Positions 50,253-58,059 of a stretch of 64,000 bases of DNA are shown here, in pieces (the stretch's first letter is position 1; the number at the start of each line of letters is the position of its first letter). Made by a program: the position numbers and the translations under genes. The stretch comes from Paraburkholderia xenovorans LB400 (GTDB taxonomy: Bacteria; Pseudomonadota; Gammaproteobacteria; Burkholderiales; Burkholderiaceae). Under the pieces are notes generated by a model. It did not search any database. It saw only the letters and a program-made list of their open reading frames with translations, and had not been told where the DNA came from. The stretch spans positions 2,790,001 to 2,854,000 of the forward strand of contig NC_007952.1 in NCBI RefSeq assembly GCF_000013645.1, written 5' to 3'.

Positions 50253-51299
50253 TCAGAAACGCGCTTCGATCTGCCTGATTCTCCGTTCGACCGCGTGGCG
50301 CACCAGTCCATTCGAAGGCACCAGCAACAGCGACGAAGCGATGATCTGATACACCTTGTTGCGCCGCACCTTGGACACTTTCTGCGGATCGAGCCAGGCG
50401 TCGTTGTCCGCCAGCAGGATCAGCGTCTCCAGGCCGATCAGAATCGGCCACAAGCTCGCGAGACGCAGCCGTACGGCAGACGCGGGAATGGCCAGCGTAT
50501 AGTCGAGGGCCTCGCGGAAATGATCCACGGTCTTGCGCAGAAGCTCGATCATCAGCGGCCTGGCACGCACGGAGTTGTCCGGCCGCAGCAGGTCTTGCGG
50601 GCTCAGACCATATCGGTCGAGCATGGTTTGTGGAAGGTAGCAGCGGCCGATCCGCAAATCCTTGCCGCAATCACGCAGCACGTTGGTCATCTGCAGCGCC
50701 TTGCCGAAACGCACGCCGCGCCGCGCCATGACGTCGGCCCGTTCCTTCAGCGTGCCCGGCATGTGCGCGTATGTCATCGTGGTCCAGAATTCGCCCACGC
50801 AACCCGCCACCAGATAGGTGTAGCGGTCGAGTTCGTCATATTCGCGCAGCGCCGCGATCTGGCCGGAACGTTCGTCGGGGAAGGTGCGAAGGTCGAATTC
50901 CATGCCCTCGGTCAGCGTCGATACGATCTCGCGCACTGCCTTGCGGTCGAATTCGTTCAGTTGCGACAGCACGTCGAGCGCGGGGCCGAGCGATTCGAGC
51001 AGGACTTTCTCATCCGACTGGACCTGCTGCCCCGCCACTTCGGCGGCCATGCGCTGAAACAGCGCGGCGTCGTCCGTTGCGCCGTTCACCTGTTCACGCA
51101 GCGACAGCAGCAGGGTAAGCCGCCGTTGCGGCGCGATCAGCGAGGTATCCGCAATCGTGTCGGCCGCACGCGCCAGCAGGTAGGCAAGTCCGATTGGGTC
51201 GCGCATCCCGGCGGGCAGCACGCGCAGCGTGAGGTAGAAGGAGCGTGAAACGCCTTTCAGGAGCGGGCCGAGAAGAAAGGCCCGGGTCGGATTCGGCAT
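50253..51299 (-). CDS. Squalene/phytoene synthase family enzyme
   Basis: Probably condenses two farnesyl diphosphates. The first Asp-rich motif is in LARAADTIADT, and the second region reads GKALQMTNVLRDCGKDLRIGRCYLP, in which the usual DxxxD Asp residues are largely kept (DCGKD). The YLVAGCVGEFWTTM segment is typical of squalene synthases. 348 aa fits the eukaryotic-like FDFT1 branch more than HpnC or HpnD. There is no hpn gene cluster nearby, so the product (squalene or a hopanoid precursor) is inferred. The TATACAAT near 51353 could be its promoter -10. Confidence 0.87.
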   Translation of the reverse strand: MPNPTRAFLLGPLLKGVSRSFYLTLRVLPAGMRDPIGLAYLLARAADTIADTSLIAPQRRLTLLLSLREQVNGATDDAALFQRMAAEVAGQQVQSDEKVLLESLGPALDVLSQLNEFDRKAVREIVSTLTEGMEFDLRTFPDERSGQIAALREYDELDRYTYLVAGCVGEFWTTMTYAHMPGTLKERADVMARRGVRFGKALQMTNVLRDCGKDLRIGRCYLPQTMLDRYGLSPQDLLRPDNSVRARPLMIELLRKTVDHFREALDYTLAIPASAVRLRLASLWPILIGLETLILLADNDAWLDPQKVSKVRRNKVYQIIASSLLLVPSNGLVRHAVERRIRQIEARF

Positions 51300-51646
51300 G
51301 GATGGGATCAGGTCAGGATTGGCGAAAAGCGGCCACGAATCTGGCGCTGCCGCATTGTATACGGCGCGGCGCTTCTTCCCGTCACCTTACGTGGATTGAA
51401 AGACTTGCCCGCATGCCGGCGCTCAGCTCGGGCCGTCGCGCCCATTCGCCGCACGTCCCGCATGCGCCGCCCGGTTATTGCCGTTCGCCAAGCCGGCCGC
51501 CGCCAGGTAGAATCCCCGGCATCCATGCCGATGTGCGGCGTTGCCGTCCCGCAGTAGGAACGCGAATTGCTGGCGTATGTAGTTTGAGCAACAGACGGTT
51601 CGGGGACGAACGGTCGCTTCTGCACACCTTGAATGACACTTCGACA
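51300..51646. other. 347-bp gap between divergent squalene-synthase and KaiC-like genes
   Basis: An in-frame upstream extension of the KaiC-like ORF covers most of it but lacks family similarity and a ribosome site. I see a possible minus-strand -10 (TATACAAT near 51353) and nothing else. Confidence 0.5.
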
Positions 51647-53122
51647 ATGACTATCCACGAATCTCCGGCGTCTTCCCGATCCAATGTCGAAACAGGCGTC
51701 CCCGGTTTCGACGAGATCCTGGGCGGAGGTCTGGTCCGCGGCGGCGTCTACCTGCTGGAAGGCATGGCGGGCGCCGGCAAGACGATTCTGTCGAGCCAGA
51801 TTGGTTTTCATCGTGTAAGCCAGGGCGAGAAGGTGCTGTATATGACCTTGATCGCCGAATCGCACGACAAGCTGCTCGGGCATCTCAAGGGTCTGAGCTT
51901 CTTCGACGAGAACGCGGTCGCACAGCAGATGCTGTTCGTGTCCGGCTATCACGAACTGATGCAGGACGGTCTCGACGGCTTCCTCAAGCTGATCGCCTCG
52001 AGCATTTACGACTACCGCCCGAGCCTGATGATCATCGACGGCTTTCGCAGCGCGCGCGAATTCAGCGAAACCGAGTTGTCGCTGTCGAAGTTCATTCATG
52101 AGCTGAACGCGCTGGTCGCGGCTATGGATTGCACCACCTTGCTGCTCGCCCCGCTCTCCGGTAACGAACCGCATCCGGAACATACGCTGGTCGACGGCCT
52201 GATCGAGCTGAACCGGTACAGCGACGGCATGCGCCGCGCGCGCGAAATCGAAGTCCACAAGATGCGCGCGCGCAATCACCTGATGGGCAAGCATTTCTTC
52301 CGCATTGCCGAAAGCGGGCTCCTGATGTTCCCGCGTATCGAAGCACAAAGCGCGGGACAGCCGGGTCCGGTGGATCTGAAAACGCGCCTCGGTTTCGGCC
52401 TGCCGCATCTCGACGCCCTGCTCGGCGGCGGCTTTGCGCAAGGCTCCACGACTACCCTGATAGGACCGTCGGGCGTCGGCAAAACGCTGCTATGTCTGCA
52501 ATTTCTCGCTGCCGGCATCGCGCGCGGCGAACGCTGTGTGTATCTCGGCTTTTACGAAGGACCCCAGCGGTTGATCGGCAAAGCCGACGCCGTATCGATC
52601 AGGCTCGCCGAAGCGCATGAAGACGGCCGGCTCGCGATCCAGTGGCAGCCGGCCATCGAGTTGGCCGTCGACGAACTCGCGGCCACCGTGCTCGCCACGG
52701 TCAGGAAGATCGGCGCGTCGCGCATCGTCATTGACGGCGTGGAAGGTTTCCGCGATTCGGCGTTGCGCACCGAGCGCTTCGGCCTGTTCCTGAATGCACT
52801 CCTGCATCAGCTTCGCGAAGCCTGCGTCACCACCTTGCTGACAGAAGAACTGCCGCTTTACGCCGACCCCGGCCATGCGAAGAGCGTGCGGGTCTCCGCG
52901 CTGACTGAAAATCTGCTGCTGCTGCGCTACGCCGAAACGGAGGCCGGTCTGCGGCGCATGATTTCCGTGGTCAAGCAGCGTGAAAGCGCCCACGACACTT
53001 CCCTGCGAGAGCTCGTGATTTCGTCTCACGGTCTCGACGTGGTCGAAAACCTGGGGAGCCCCACCGGCGCGTACCCGGCAACAGGCCTGTCGGCCACGCT
53101 GCCACCGCGGCGAAATACGTAG
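51647..53122 (+). CDS. Double-domain KaiC-like ATPase
   Basis: A 491-aa RecA-fold protein with two KaiC domains: residues about 10-240 (Walker A GMAGAGKT, Walker B LMIIDGF) and 245-485 (GPSGVGKT, RIVIDGVEGF). The first-domain catalytic di-Glu region reads LIAESHD and the second FYEGPQ, so only one Glu remains at each site, and no Ser-Thr autophosphorylation pair typical of cyanobacterial KaiC is evident. It therefore probably acts as a signalling ATPase rather than a clock. ATG 51647 follows the long non-coding-like stretch. The single-receiver protein begins 6 bp after its stop, suggesting a signalling pair. Confidence 0.88.
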   Translation: MTIHESPASSRSNVETGVPGFDEILGGGLVRGGVYLLEGMAGAGKTILSSQIGFHRVSQGEKVLYMTLIAESHDKLLGHLKGLSFFDENAVAQQMLFVSGYHELMQDGLDGFLKLIASSIYDYRPSLMIIDGFRSAREFSETELSLSKFIHELNALVAAMDCTTLLLAPLSGNEPHPEHTLVDGLIELNRYSDGMRRAREIEVHKMRARNHLMGKHFFRIAESGLLMFPRIEAQSAGQPGPVDLKTRLGFGLPHLDALLGGGFAQGSTTTLIGPSGVGKTLLCLQFLAAGIARGERCVYLGFYEGPQRLIGKADAVSIRLAEAHEDGRLAIQWQPAIELAVDELAATVLATVRKIGASRIVIDGVEGFRDSALRTERFGLFLNALLHQLREACVTTLLTEELPLYADPGHAKSVRVSALTENLLLLRYAETEAGLRRMISVVKQRESAHDTSLRELVISSHGLDVVENLGSPTGAYPATGLSATLPPRRNT

Positions 53123-53128
53123 CCGCCC

Positions 53129-53479
53129 ATGAAAACCATCCTGGTCGTGGACGACGAGTTCGACATCCTCACGGTGTGGCGGCTGCTGCTGGAGCGCCAC
53201 GGCTACACCGTGCTGATCGCGTCGAACGGGGCAGCCGCACTCGAACAGATACGCAAGACCCGGCCCGACATCATCGTGTCGGACTGCATGATGCCGGTCA
53301 TGTCGGGGCTGCAATTGTGCGCGGCGCTGAACGCCGATCCCGATCTGCGCACCATTCCGATCATTCTTTGCAGCGCGGCCGCGGATATCCCCGTGCAGCC
53401 GAATCCGACCATCGAATACGCACGCAAGCCGCTTTCGTTCGACACGCTGCTGGCGATGCTTCAGCGCATGGCCGTATAA
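53129..53479 (+). CDS. Single-domain response regulator (receiver only)
   Basis: A 116-aa CheY-like protein. Acidic pocket DDEFD, phospho-acceptor Asp in IIVSDCMMPVMSG, conserved Ser in ILCSAAAD, and Lys in EYARKPLSFDTLL. There is no output domain. It is tightly linked to the KaiC-like gene (6-bp gap), with no histidine kinase adjacent. It probably modulates the KaiC-like protein or relays phosphate from a distant kinase. Confidence 0.9.
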   Translation: MKTILVVDDEFDILTVWRLLLERHGYTVLIASNGAAALEQIRKTRPDIIVSDCMMPVMSGLQLCAALNADPDLRTIPIILCSAAADIPVQPNPTIEYARKPLSFDTLLAMLQRMAV

Positions 53480-53690
53480 AGCGGCGCCGGACCTCGCCGA
53501 AAGCCGCGACCAAACGCAACGCAACGCGGCGCAAACCCTCCTGCCGATACCGCTTCCGGCATCTTGAGACGATCGCGCCATTTGTTGAGCGCGCCCAGCG
53601 TTCCGCGTTCCACCCCCGCCTTTTACAGTACGTCATCGATCGCGCGAAGCCGGAACACGGGAGCGCGACGCAATTTTCGGAGGATCGGTG

Positions 53691-54713
53691 ATGAACAGCA
53701 ATCGTGGGACGATTCCAGTTGCTTTCTTCGGTATCGCGGTGGGCGCGCTGGCGTTCGCCAACTTGTGGCGCGTAGCGATCAGGCTCTGGCATCTGCCGGC
53801 CGCCATCGGCACCTTGACGACAGCGGCCGCACTCGTCGTGTGGCTGGTGATTCTGGCCGCATACGGCCAGAAGTGGCTGACGCATGCCGCCGAAGCCCGC
53901 ACGGAAATGCAGCATCCTGTGCAGTCGTCGTTTGCGGCGCTCGGCCCCGTTTCGACTCTGCTCGCCGCGCAGCTTCTCCAGCCCTACGCGCATGCTTTGG
54001 CGCTCGCGCTGTTCGGCGTGGCCATAGTCGCGCAACTCGCGCTCGGCGTGTATTTGCATGGACGGCTCTGGCAGGGCGGCCGCCAGCCCGAACTGGTGAC
54101 ACCTGCCATTTATCTGCCGACCGTGGCACCGAGCTTCGTGGCGGGCACGGCTGCGGCCGCCTTCGGGTTCCATCAACTGGGCGGGCTTTTTTTCGGTGCG
54201 GGTTTGCTGTCGTGGCTGGCGATCGAATCGCTGATCCTGCACCGCGCCGCCGTGCATGAACCGCTGCCCGACGCATTGCGCCCGTTGCTCGGCGTGCAAC
54301 TCGCGCCGCCGGTGGTAGGCGGCGTGACCTATCTGAGCCTGAGCAGCGGCACGCCCGACCTGTTCGCCCTGGCCCTGCTCGGTTACGGCCTGTATCAGGC
54401 GCTTCTGCTGTTGCGTCTGCTGCCGTGGATTCGCCAACGGGCTTTCGTGCCGGGTTACTGGGCCTTCAGCTTCGGCGTGGCAGCACTGCCGACGATGGTC
54501 CTTCGGATGGTCGAACGAGGCGCGACGGGTCCGCTCGAATGGGCCGCGCCGGTTCTGTTCGTCGCGGCGAATCTGATCATCGCGATTCTGGTGGTGAAGA
54601 CGCTGGGTTTGCTGGTGCACGGCAAGCTGATTCCCGCCATCGTCACCGCGGCCGCCGGTTCGCGGCCCGTACCGCAGGCGCCGGCCGCCTCACGTATCTC
54701 ACGGGCCGGCTAG
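53691..54713 (+). CDS. TehA/SLAC1-family membrane transporter
   Basis: A 340-aa protein with about ten membrane segments. It matches the tellurite-resistance/C4-dicarboxylate transporter family: IPVAFFGIAVGALAFANLWRVA at the start, GVYLHGRLWQGG, and PTVAPSFVAGTAAAAFG. The transported anion is not evident, and the tellurite link is historical. A GTG three bases upstream is an alternative start; GGAGG is suitably placed. The AmpR-like gene follows 97 bp later on the same strand. Confidence 0.85.
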   Translation: MNSNRGTIPVAFFGIAVGALAFANLWRVAIRLWHLPAAIGTLTTAAALVVWLVILAAYGQKWLTHAAEARTEMQHPVQSSFAALGPVSTLLAAQLLQPYAHALALALFGVAIVAQLALGVYLHGRLWQGGRQPELVTPAIYLPTVAPSFVAGTAAAAFGFHQLGGLFFGAGLLSWLAIESLILHRAAVHEPLPDALRPLLGVQLAPPVVGGVTYLSLSSGTPDLFALALLGYGLYQALLLLRLLPWIRQRAFVPGYWAFSFGVAALPTMVLRMVERGATGPLEWAAPVLFVAANLIIAILVVKTLGLLVHGKLIPAIVTAAAGSRPVPQAPAASRISRAG

Positions 54714-54810
54714 ATCGGCGGAACGGATGGAGCGAGGCTATCGGAATTCGGCCGGCCGCTGACAAACGATGATAAGTTAGCCAACTCACAAAAAATCTTA
54801 TGCCTTCGCC

Positions 54811-55689
54811 ATGAGACCGTATCTTCCGCTGAACGCGCTGCGCGCTTTCGAATCGTCCGCGCGGCATCTGAGTTTCACGCGCGCGGCGCTCGAACTGAAC
54901 GTCACCCAGGCCGCCGTCAGCCAGCAGGTCAGAACCCTGGAGGAGCGCCTCGGCACCGCGCTTTTCAAGCGTCTGCCGCGCGGCCTTGCCATGACCGATG
55001 AAGGTCTCGCGCTGCGTCCGGTGCTGACCGATGCGTTCGATCGCATCGAAGCCGTACTCAAGCAATTCGAAGGCGGCCACTTTCACGAGGTGCTGACGGT
55101 CGGCGTAGTGGGCACGTTCGCGGTGGGCTGGCTGATGCCGCGCCTGAAGTCGTTTCGCGACGCGCATCCGTTCGTGGAACTGCGCCTGCTGACGAACAAC
55201 AATCTGGTCGATCTCGCGACCGAAGGCCTCGACTTCGCGATCCGCTTCGGCGACGGCACGTGGCCCGGTTCGCTCGCGAGCCGCCTGCTCGACGCGCCGC
55301 TCGCGCTGCTGTGCACGCCGGAGATCGCCGCGCGTCTGTCCAAGCCGGAGGACCTCGCCAACGAGACCTTGCTGCGCTCCTATCGCGCCGACGACTGGAT
55401 GAGCTGGTTCGCGGCCGCCGGCATTCCACCGCGGCCGATTCGCGGGCCGGTATTCGATTCGTCACGATTGATGGTGGAAGCGGCGATGCAGGGCGCGGGT
55501 ATCGCGCTTGCACCCGCATTGATGTTCGATCACGAGATCAACACAGGCCGGCTGGTGCGCCCGTTCGAGGTGGAGGTTCACGCCGGCAGTTACTGGCTGA
55601 CATGGTTGAAGGGCAAACCCATGACGCCGGCGATGCTGCTGTTCAATCAGTGGATCATCAAGGAAGCGGCCGCCCAGGCGCCGAATTAA
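54811..55689 (+). CDS. LysR-family regulator of the AmpR/PenR/GcvA group
   Basis: A 292-aa regulator. The N-terminal HTH region, RPYLPLNALRAFESSARHLSFTRAALELNVTQAAVSQQVRTLEERLGT, is close to AmpR/PenR proteins that control beta-lactamase. The effector domain is the usual two-lobed type (VGVVGTFAVGWLMPRL, GLDFAIRFGDGTWPGS). No beta-lactamase gene is adjacent, so it may control the TehA-like gene or distant targets, or belong to the general GcvA group. The next gene is convergent with a 4-bp gap. Confidence 0.88.
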   Translation: MRPYLPLNALRAFESSARHLSFTRAALELNVTQAAVSQQVRTLEERLGTALFKRLPRGLAMTDEGLALRPVLTDAFDRIEAVLKQFEGGHFHEVLTVGVVGTFAVGWLMPRLKSFRDAHPFVELRLLTNNNLVDLATEGLDFAIRFGDGTWPGSLASRLLDAPLALLCTPEIAARLSKPEDLANETLLRSYRADDWMSWFAAAGIPPRPIRGPVFDSSRLMVEAAMQGAGIALAPALMFDHEINTGRLVRPFEVEVHAGSYWLTWLKGKPMTPAMLLFNQWIIKEAAAQAPN

Positions 55690-55693
55690 CCGG

Positions 55694-55948
55694 CTAGCAA
55701 AGCGCCGTGCGGCGATGGCCGTTCATTGCGGGCCGTTCGGCTTGCGGCGGGAACACATTCCACGAGCCGTCGTCATGACGGAAGAAGAAGATCGACAGCA
55801 GCCCGCCTGGCCGCAACGCTTCCACGCACACATAGCGCTGATGTTGCGATGCGCGGTGGCAGAACTGCACGACACGTGCGGGCATCGACGGGGTTGGCGC
55901 GAGCCATTTATCCACAGCCCAATGCAAGCTCTTTTCTGCGGCAGCCAT
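55694..55948 (-). CDS. Small hypothetical protein, partner of the LRAT-like gene
   Basis: An 84-aa protein with no recognised domain. It has WAVDKWLAPTPSMPARVVQFCHRAS and EALRPGGLLSIFFFRHDDGSWNVFPP. Start ATG 55948 has a perfect AAGGAG seven bases upstream. No signal peptide. It follows the LRAT-like gene by 48 bp in the same direction, so both probably come from the sigma-54 promoter at 56541-56558. Its role is unknown. Confidence 0.65.
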   Translation of the reverse strand: MAAAEKSLHWAVDKWLAPTPSMPARVVQFCHRASQHQRYVCVEALRPGGLLSIFFFRHDDGSWNVFPPQAERPAMNGHRRTALC

Positions 55949-55996
55949 GATGTTCTCCTTGAATACCTGTATCACTGAAATGAGGGGGATGCCCGT

Positions 55997-56500
55997 TCAC
56001 GCCATCTGCACGGAACCCTGAGCGCCCTTCGCACTGCTTTCCACGAAAGCCTTCACGAGGCACACCAGCGCATGCATTCCGGTGCGCGGATGGCGCAGGC
56101 AGCAATGCACCTGTTCGCTACGGCTTTCGCCGAGCAGACACCACGAGCAGAAGTGCTCGCAGTTGTTGGTGAGCAGGCGATAGTGGTTTTCGCCGAGGCG
56201 GGAGCGGGCGCGCCGCACGGCTTCATCGCCGACGTAGCGGGCGGACGGAGTCGGACGGATCGACAGCGGGTGGCCGGCGGCGAAGCGTTCCAGTTCCACT
56301 TCCTCAACCGGGCCGCGATGCGCTGAACTCGCAAAGCCCGCGTAATGAACCACGCGGCCATTGCCCACATAGATACCGTGGTGTTCGTAACCGCGACGTT
56401 GCGTGACGAGATGTGCGCCGATCGGCAGGTCGATGGTGGACGCGGCGTCGCGGCGGTCTTCGCTGCTTTCGCTGCTCGTCTGAAGAGGGTTTGTGTTCAT
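55997..56500 (-). CDS. LRAT-fold (NlpC/P60-like) acyltransferase or thiol hydrolase
   Basis: A 167-aa cytoplasmic protein. The LRAT motifs are clear: DLPIGAHLVTQRRGYEHHGIYVGNGRVVHYAG with catalytic His, then NNCEHFCSWC with catalytic Cys. The family transfers acyl groups or cleaves lipid amides and esters; bacterial members are little studied. ATG 56500 was preferred to an upstream in-frame extension because GCGAGG precedes it. A sigma-54 element lies 41-58 bases upstream, and the gene is divergent from the double-glycine peptide gene, suggesting a common control. Substrate unknown. Confidence 0.8.
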   Translation of the reverse strand: MNTNPLQTSSESSEDRRDAASTIDLPIGAHLVTQRRGYEHHGIYVGNGRVVHYAGFASSAHRGPVEEVELERFAAGHPLSIRPTPSARYVGDEAVRRARSRLGENHYRLLTNNCEHFCSWCLLGESRSEQVHCCLRHPRTGMHALVCLVKAFVESSAKGAQGSVQMA

Positions 56501-56540
56501 GGCTGGCCTCGCTTCGATTTCCAACACTGCTGCGAGGTTA

Positions 56541-56558
56541 TTTGCATCATCCGGGCCA
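56541..56558 (-). promoter_or_regulatory. Sigma-54 promoter of the LRAT-like gene
   Basis: Minus-strand TGGCCCGGATGATGCAAA, with GG (56557-56556) and GC (56545-56544) 10 bases apart; two mismatches to the core consensus. Points to the LRAT gene start at 56500. Confidence 0.6.
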
Positions 56559-56633
56559 TGCGCGCGGAAGCCTTTATTTAAAGGGTTTCGCGGGAAATTG
56601 GATCGTTGCGGATGCAATGAGTGTCCGTTGCCA

Positions 56634-56650
56634 GCCGACAGAATGTCGGC
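56634..56650. promoter_or_regulatory. Perfect 7-bp palindrome, candidate binding site for the locus activator
   Basis: GCCGACA-GAA-TGTCGGC, between the divergent sigma-54 promoters: about 77 bp upstream of the LRAT-gene -24 element and about 236 bp upstream of the peptide-gene -24 element. It differs from the CGTTACGT motif of the exopolysaccharide set. It is a reasonable enhancer for the bEBP encoded at 58060-59415. Confidence 0.45.
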
Positions 56651-56883
56651 CGAAGTGTTGGCGTAGGGCGCTCATTCGTCACGGCTGCGCGAGGTGGGAG
56701 CGCGTCGATTAAAGAGGACGGGTGAAACGCCTCCATGTGTTGGGCGCAGTATCGGTTCAATCCCGAGCTTGTTGGGCGCCAGCCGACCCATGACTACGCG
56801 CCTCACCATGCGCGGGATATGCAAGCACGCGGAATCGCCCGGCAATCAAGGCTTCACGCCAAACCGCGCGAATCGTCCGCGAA

Positions 56884-56900
56884 TTGGCATGGCACTTGCA
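56884..56900 (+). promoter_or_regulatory. Sigma-54 promoter of the double-glycine peptide gene
   Basis: TTGGCATGGCACTTGCA, an almost perfect -24/-12 element with GG (56886-56887) and GC (56898-56899) 10 bases apart. The expected start is near 56911, 61 bases ahead of the ATG. Confidence 0.8.
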
Positions 56901-56971
56901 CCATATCGCCCAGACTCATTCAAACCGCGCGTCACCGCGCGCGTTACACACGCGGCCAACCGGAGAACGAC

Positions 56972-57259
56972 ATGGCTTCTATCACAGTGAACGACCTCTC
57001 GCTGAACCTCGCGCTGGACCGTAAAGCGATGACAGCGATTCGCGGCGGCGGTGGCGCACCGTGGGTGTACGGCTGGATCCAGCCTTATGTCCGCAATACG
57101 CCGAGCATTGGACCTGTCGTGAACCTGTACGACGTGACCAACAACTTCTATGCTAACCAGATGATCAACACGTTCCAGTCCATCGACGTACGCAACGCCG
57201 GCGCGAACTCGAACATCACTGTCGCCCCCGACGCACGCAGCAGAAACGATACGGTGTAA
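56972..57259 (+). CDS. Secreted peptide precursor with double-glycine leader
   Basis: A 95-aa precursor. The N-terminus DLSLNLALDRKAMTAIRGG fits the C39-peptidase leader rule: Leu at -12, Met at -7, Ile at -4 and Gly-Gly at -2/-1, so cleavage is expected after Gly26. The remaining 69 residues begin GGAPWVYGW, have no Cys, contain many Asn, and end VAPDARSRNDTV. It is not a typical lantibiotic or microcin sequence I know. ATG 56972 has CGGAGAACG upstream. It is downstream of a near-perfect sigma-54 promoter, directly ahead of the PP2C gene and close to a C39-type exporter. It may be a bacteriocin, signal or adhesive peptide. Confidence 0.75.
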   Translation: MASITVNDLSLNLALDRKAMTAIRGGGGAPWVYGWIQPYVRNTPSIGPVVNLYDVTNNFYANQMINTFQSIDVRNAGANSNITVAPDARSRNDTV

Positions 57260-57264
57260 ATGTT

Positions 57265-58035
57265 GTGACCTGTGCGAGCCAATTTCGCTGGACGTCGTCC
57301 GCGCGTTCCGACGCCGGACGCGTCCGCGAAATCAACGAAGATGCCTGCCTCGACCAGTCCGGGCTAGGACGCTGGGCCGTCGCCGACGGCATGGGCGGGC
57401 ACGCGGTCGGAGATCTGGCGAGCCGTCTGGTGATCGATGCGCTCGGCCGGCTTACCTCGCCGGTCAGCATGAAGGCCTTCGTCGCCGACGCGCGCGCGCG
57501 CCTGCAAAGCGCCAATCGTCAACTGCGGGAAGAAGCCGCGCGCCGCCAGGTGCAAAGGATTGGCAGCACGGTCGTGGTGCTGCTCGCCTGCGACCGCTTC
57601 TGCGGCTATGTGTGGGCCGGCGACAGCCGCCTGTATCTGCTACGCGAAGGCAGCTTGCGGCAGCTCACACGCGATCACAGTCAGGTCGAAGCGCTCAAGT
57701 CGCTCGGCGTGATTACAGAGGAAGAGGCGCGGCACCATCCGGCGCAGCATATGATTACGCGCGCTGTAGGCGCGACAGACGTGCTCGAGCTCGACGACGA
57801 TGCCATCGAAGTCGTGGACGGCGACGTCTTCCTTCTCTGCAGCGACGGCCTGAGCAACGAGGTCAGCGAAGAAGACATACTCGCCGTGCTGAGCAACGCG
57901 GCGTGCGCGAACGCCTCTGAAGAACTCGTCGACCTGGCGCTCGCGCGCGGCGGCCGCGACAACATCACCGCCGTGGTCGTGCGCGCCGAAGATCCCAACG
58001 CATCTGACAAAACCCTGCTGAACCCGGCACCCTGA
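57265..58035 (+). CDS. PP2C-type serine/threonine phosphatase
   Basis: A 256-aa soluble phosphatase with the usual metal-binding motifs: VREINEDA, VADGMGGHAVGD, YVWAGDSRLYLL, LLCSDGLSNEV and GGRDNITAVVV. Start is GTG 57265 (alternatives close by); it begins 5 bp after the peptide gene stop, so both are co-transcribed from the sigma-54 promoter. No Ser/Thr kinase or FHA gene is within view, so the target is unknown. It is convergent with the bEBP gene, 24 bp apart. Confidence 0.9.
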   Translation: MTCASQFRWTSSARSDAGRVREINEDACLDQSGLGRWAVADGMGGHAVGDLASRLVIDALGRLTSPVSMKAFVADARARLQSANRQLREEAARRQVQRIGSTVVVLLACDRFCGYVWAGDSRLYLLREGSLRQLTRDHSQVEALKSLGVITEEEARHHPAQHMITRAVGATDVLELDDDAIEVVDGDVFLLCSDGLSNEVSEEDILAVLSNAACANASEELVDLALARGGRDNITAVVVRAEDPNASDKTLLNPAP

Positions 58036-58059
58036 GCGCATCGTCTTCGCGCTGCGGAC

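Noticed and set aside
49668..51248. 526-aa plus-strand ORF
   Set aside because: Spans antisense to both the acyltransferase and squalene-synthase genes, with no family motif.
51308..54620. Minus-strand ORFs at 51308-52441, 52490-53581 and 53361-54620
   Set aside because: Antisense to the KaiC-like, receiver and TehA-like genes, which have clear motifs.
57260..57268. ATG at 57260 as the PP2C start
   Set aside because: It runs ATG-TTG-TGA and stops at once; the GTG at 57265 is in frame with the phosphatase.
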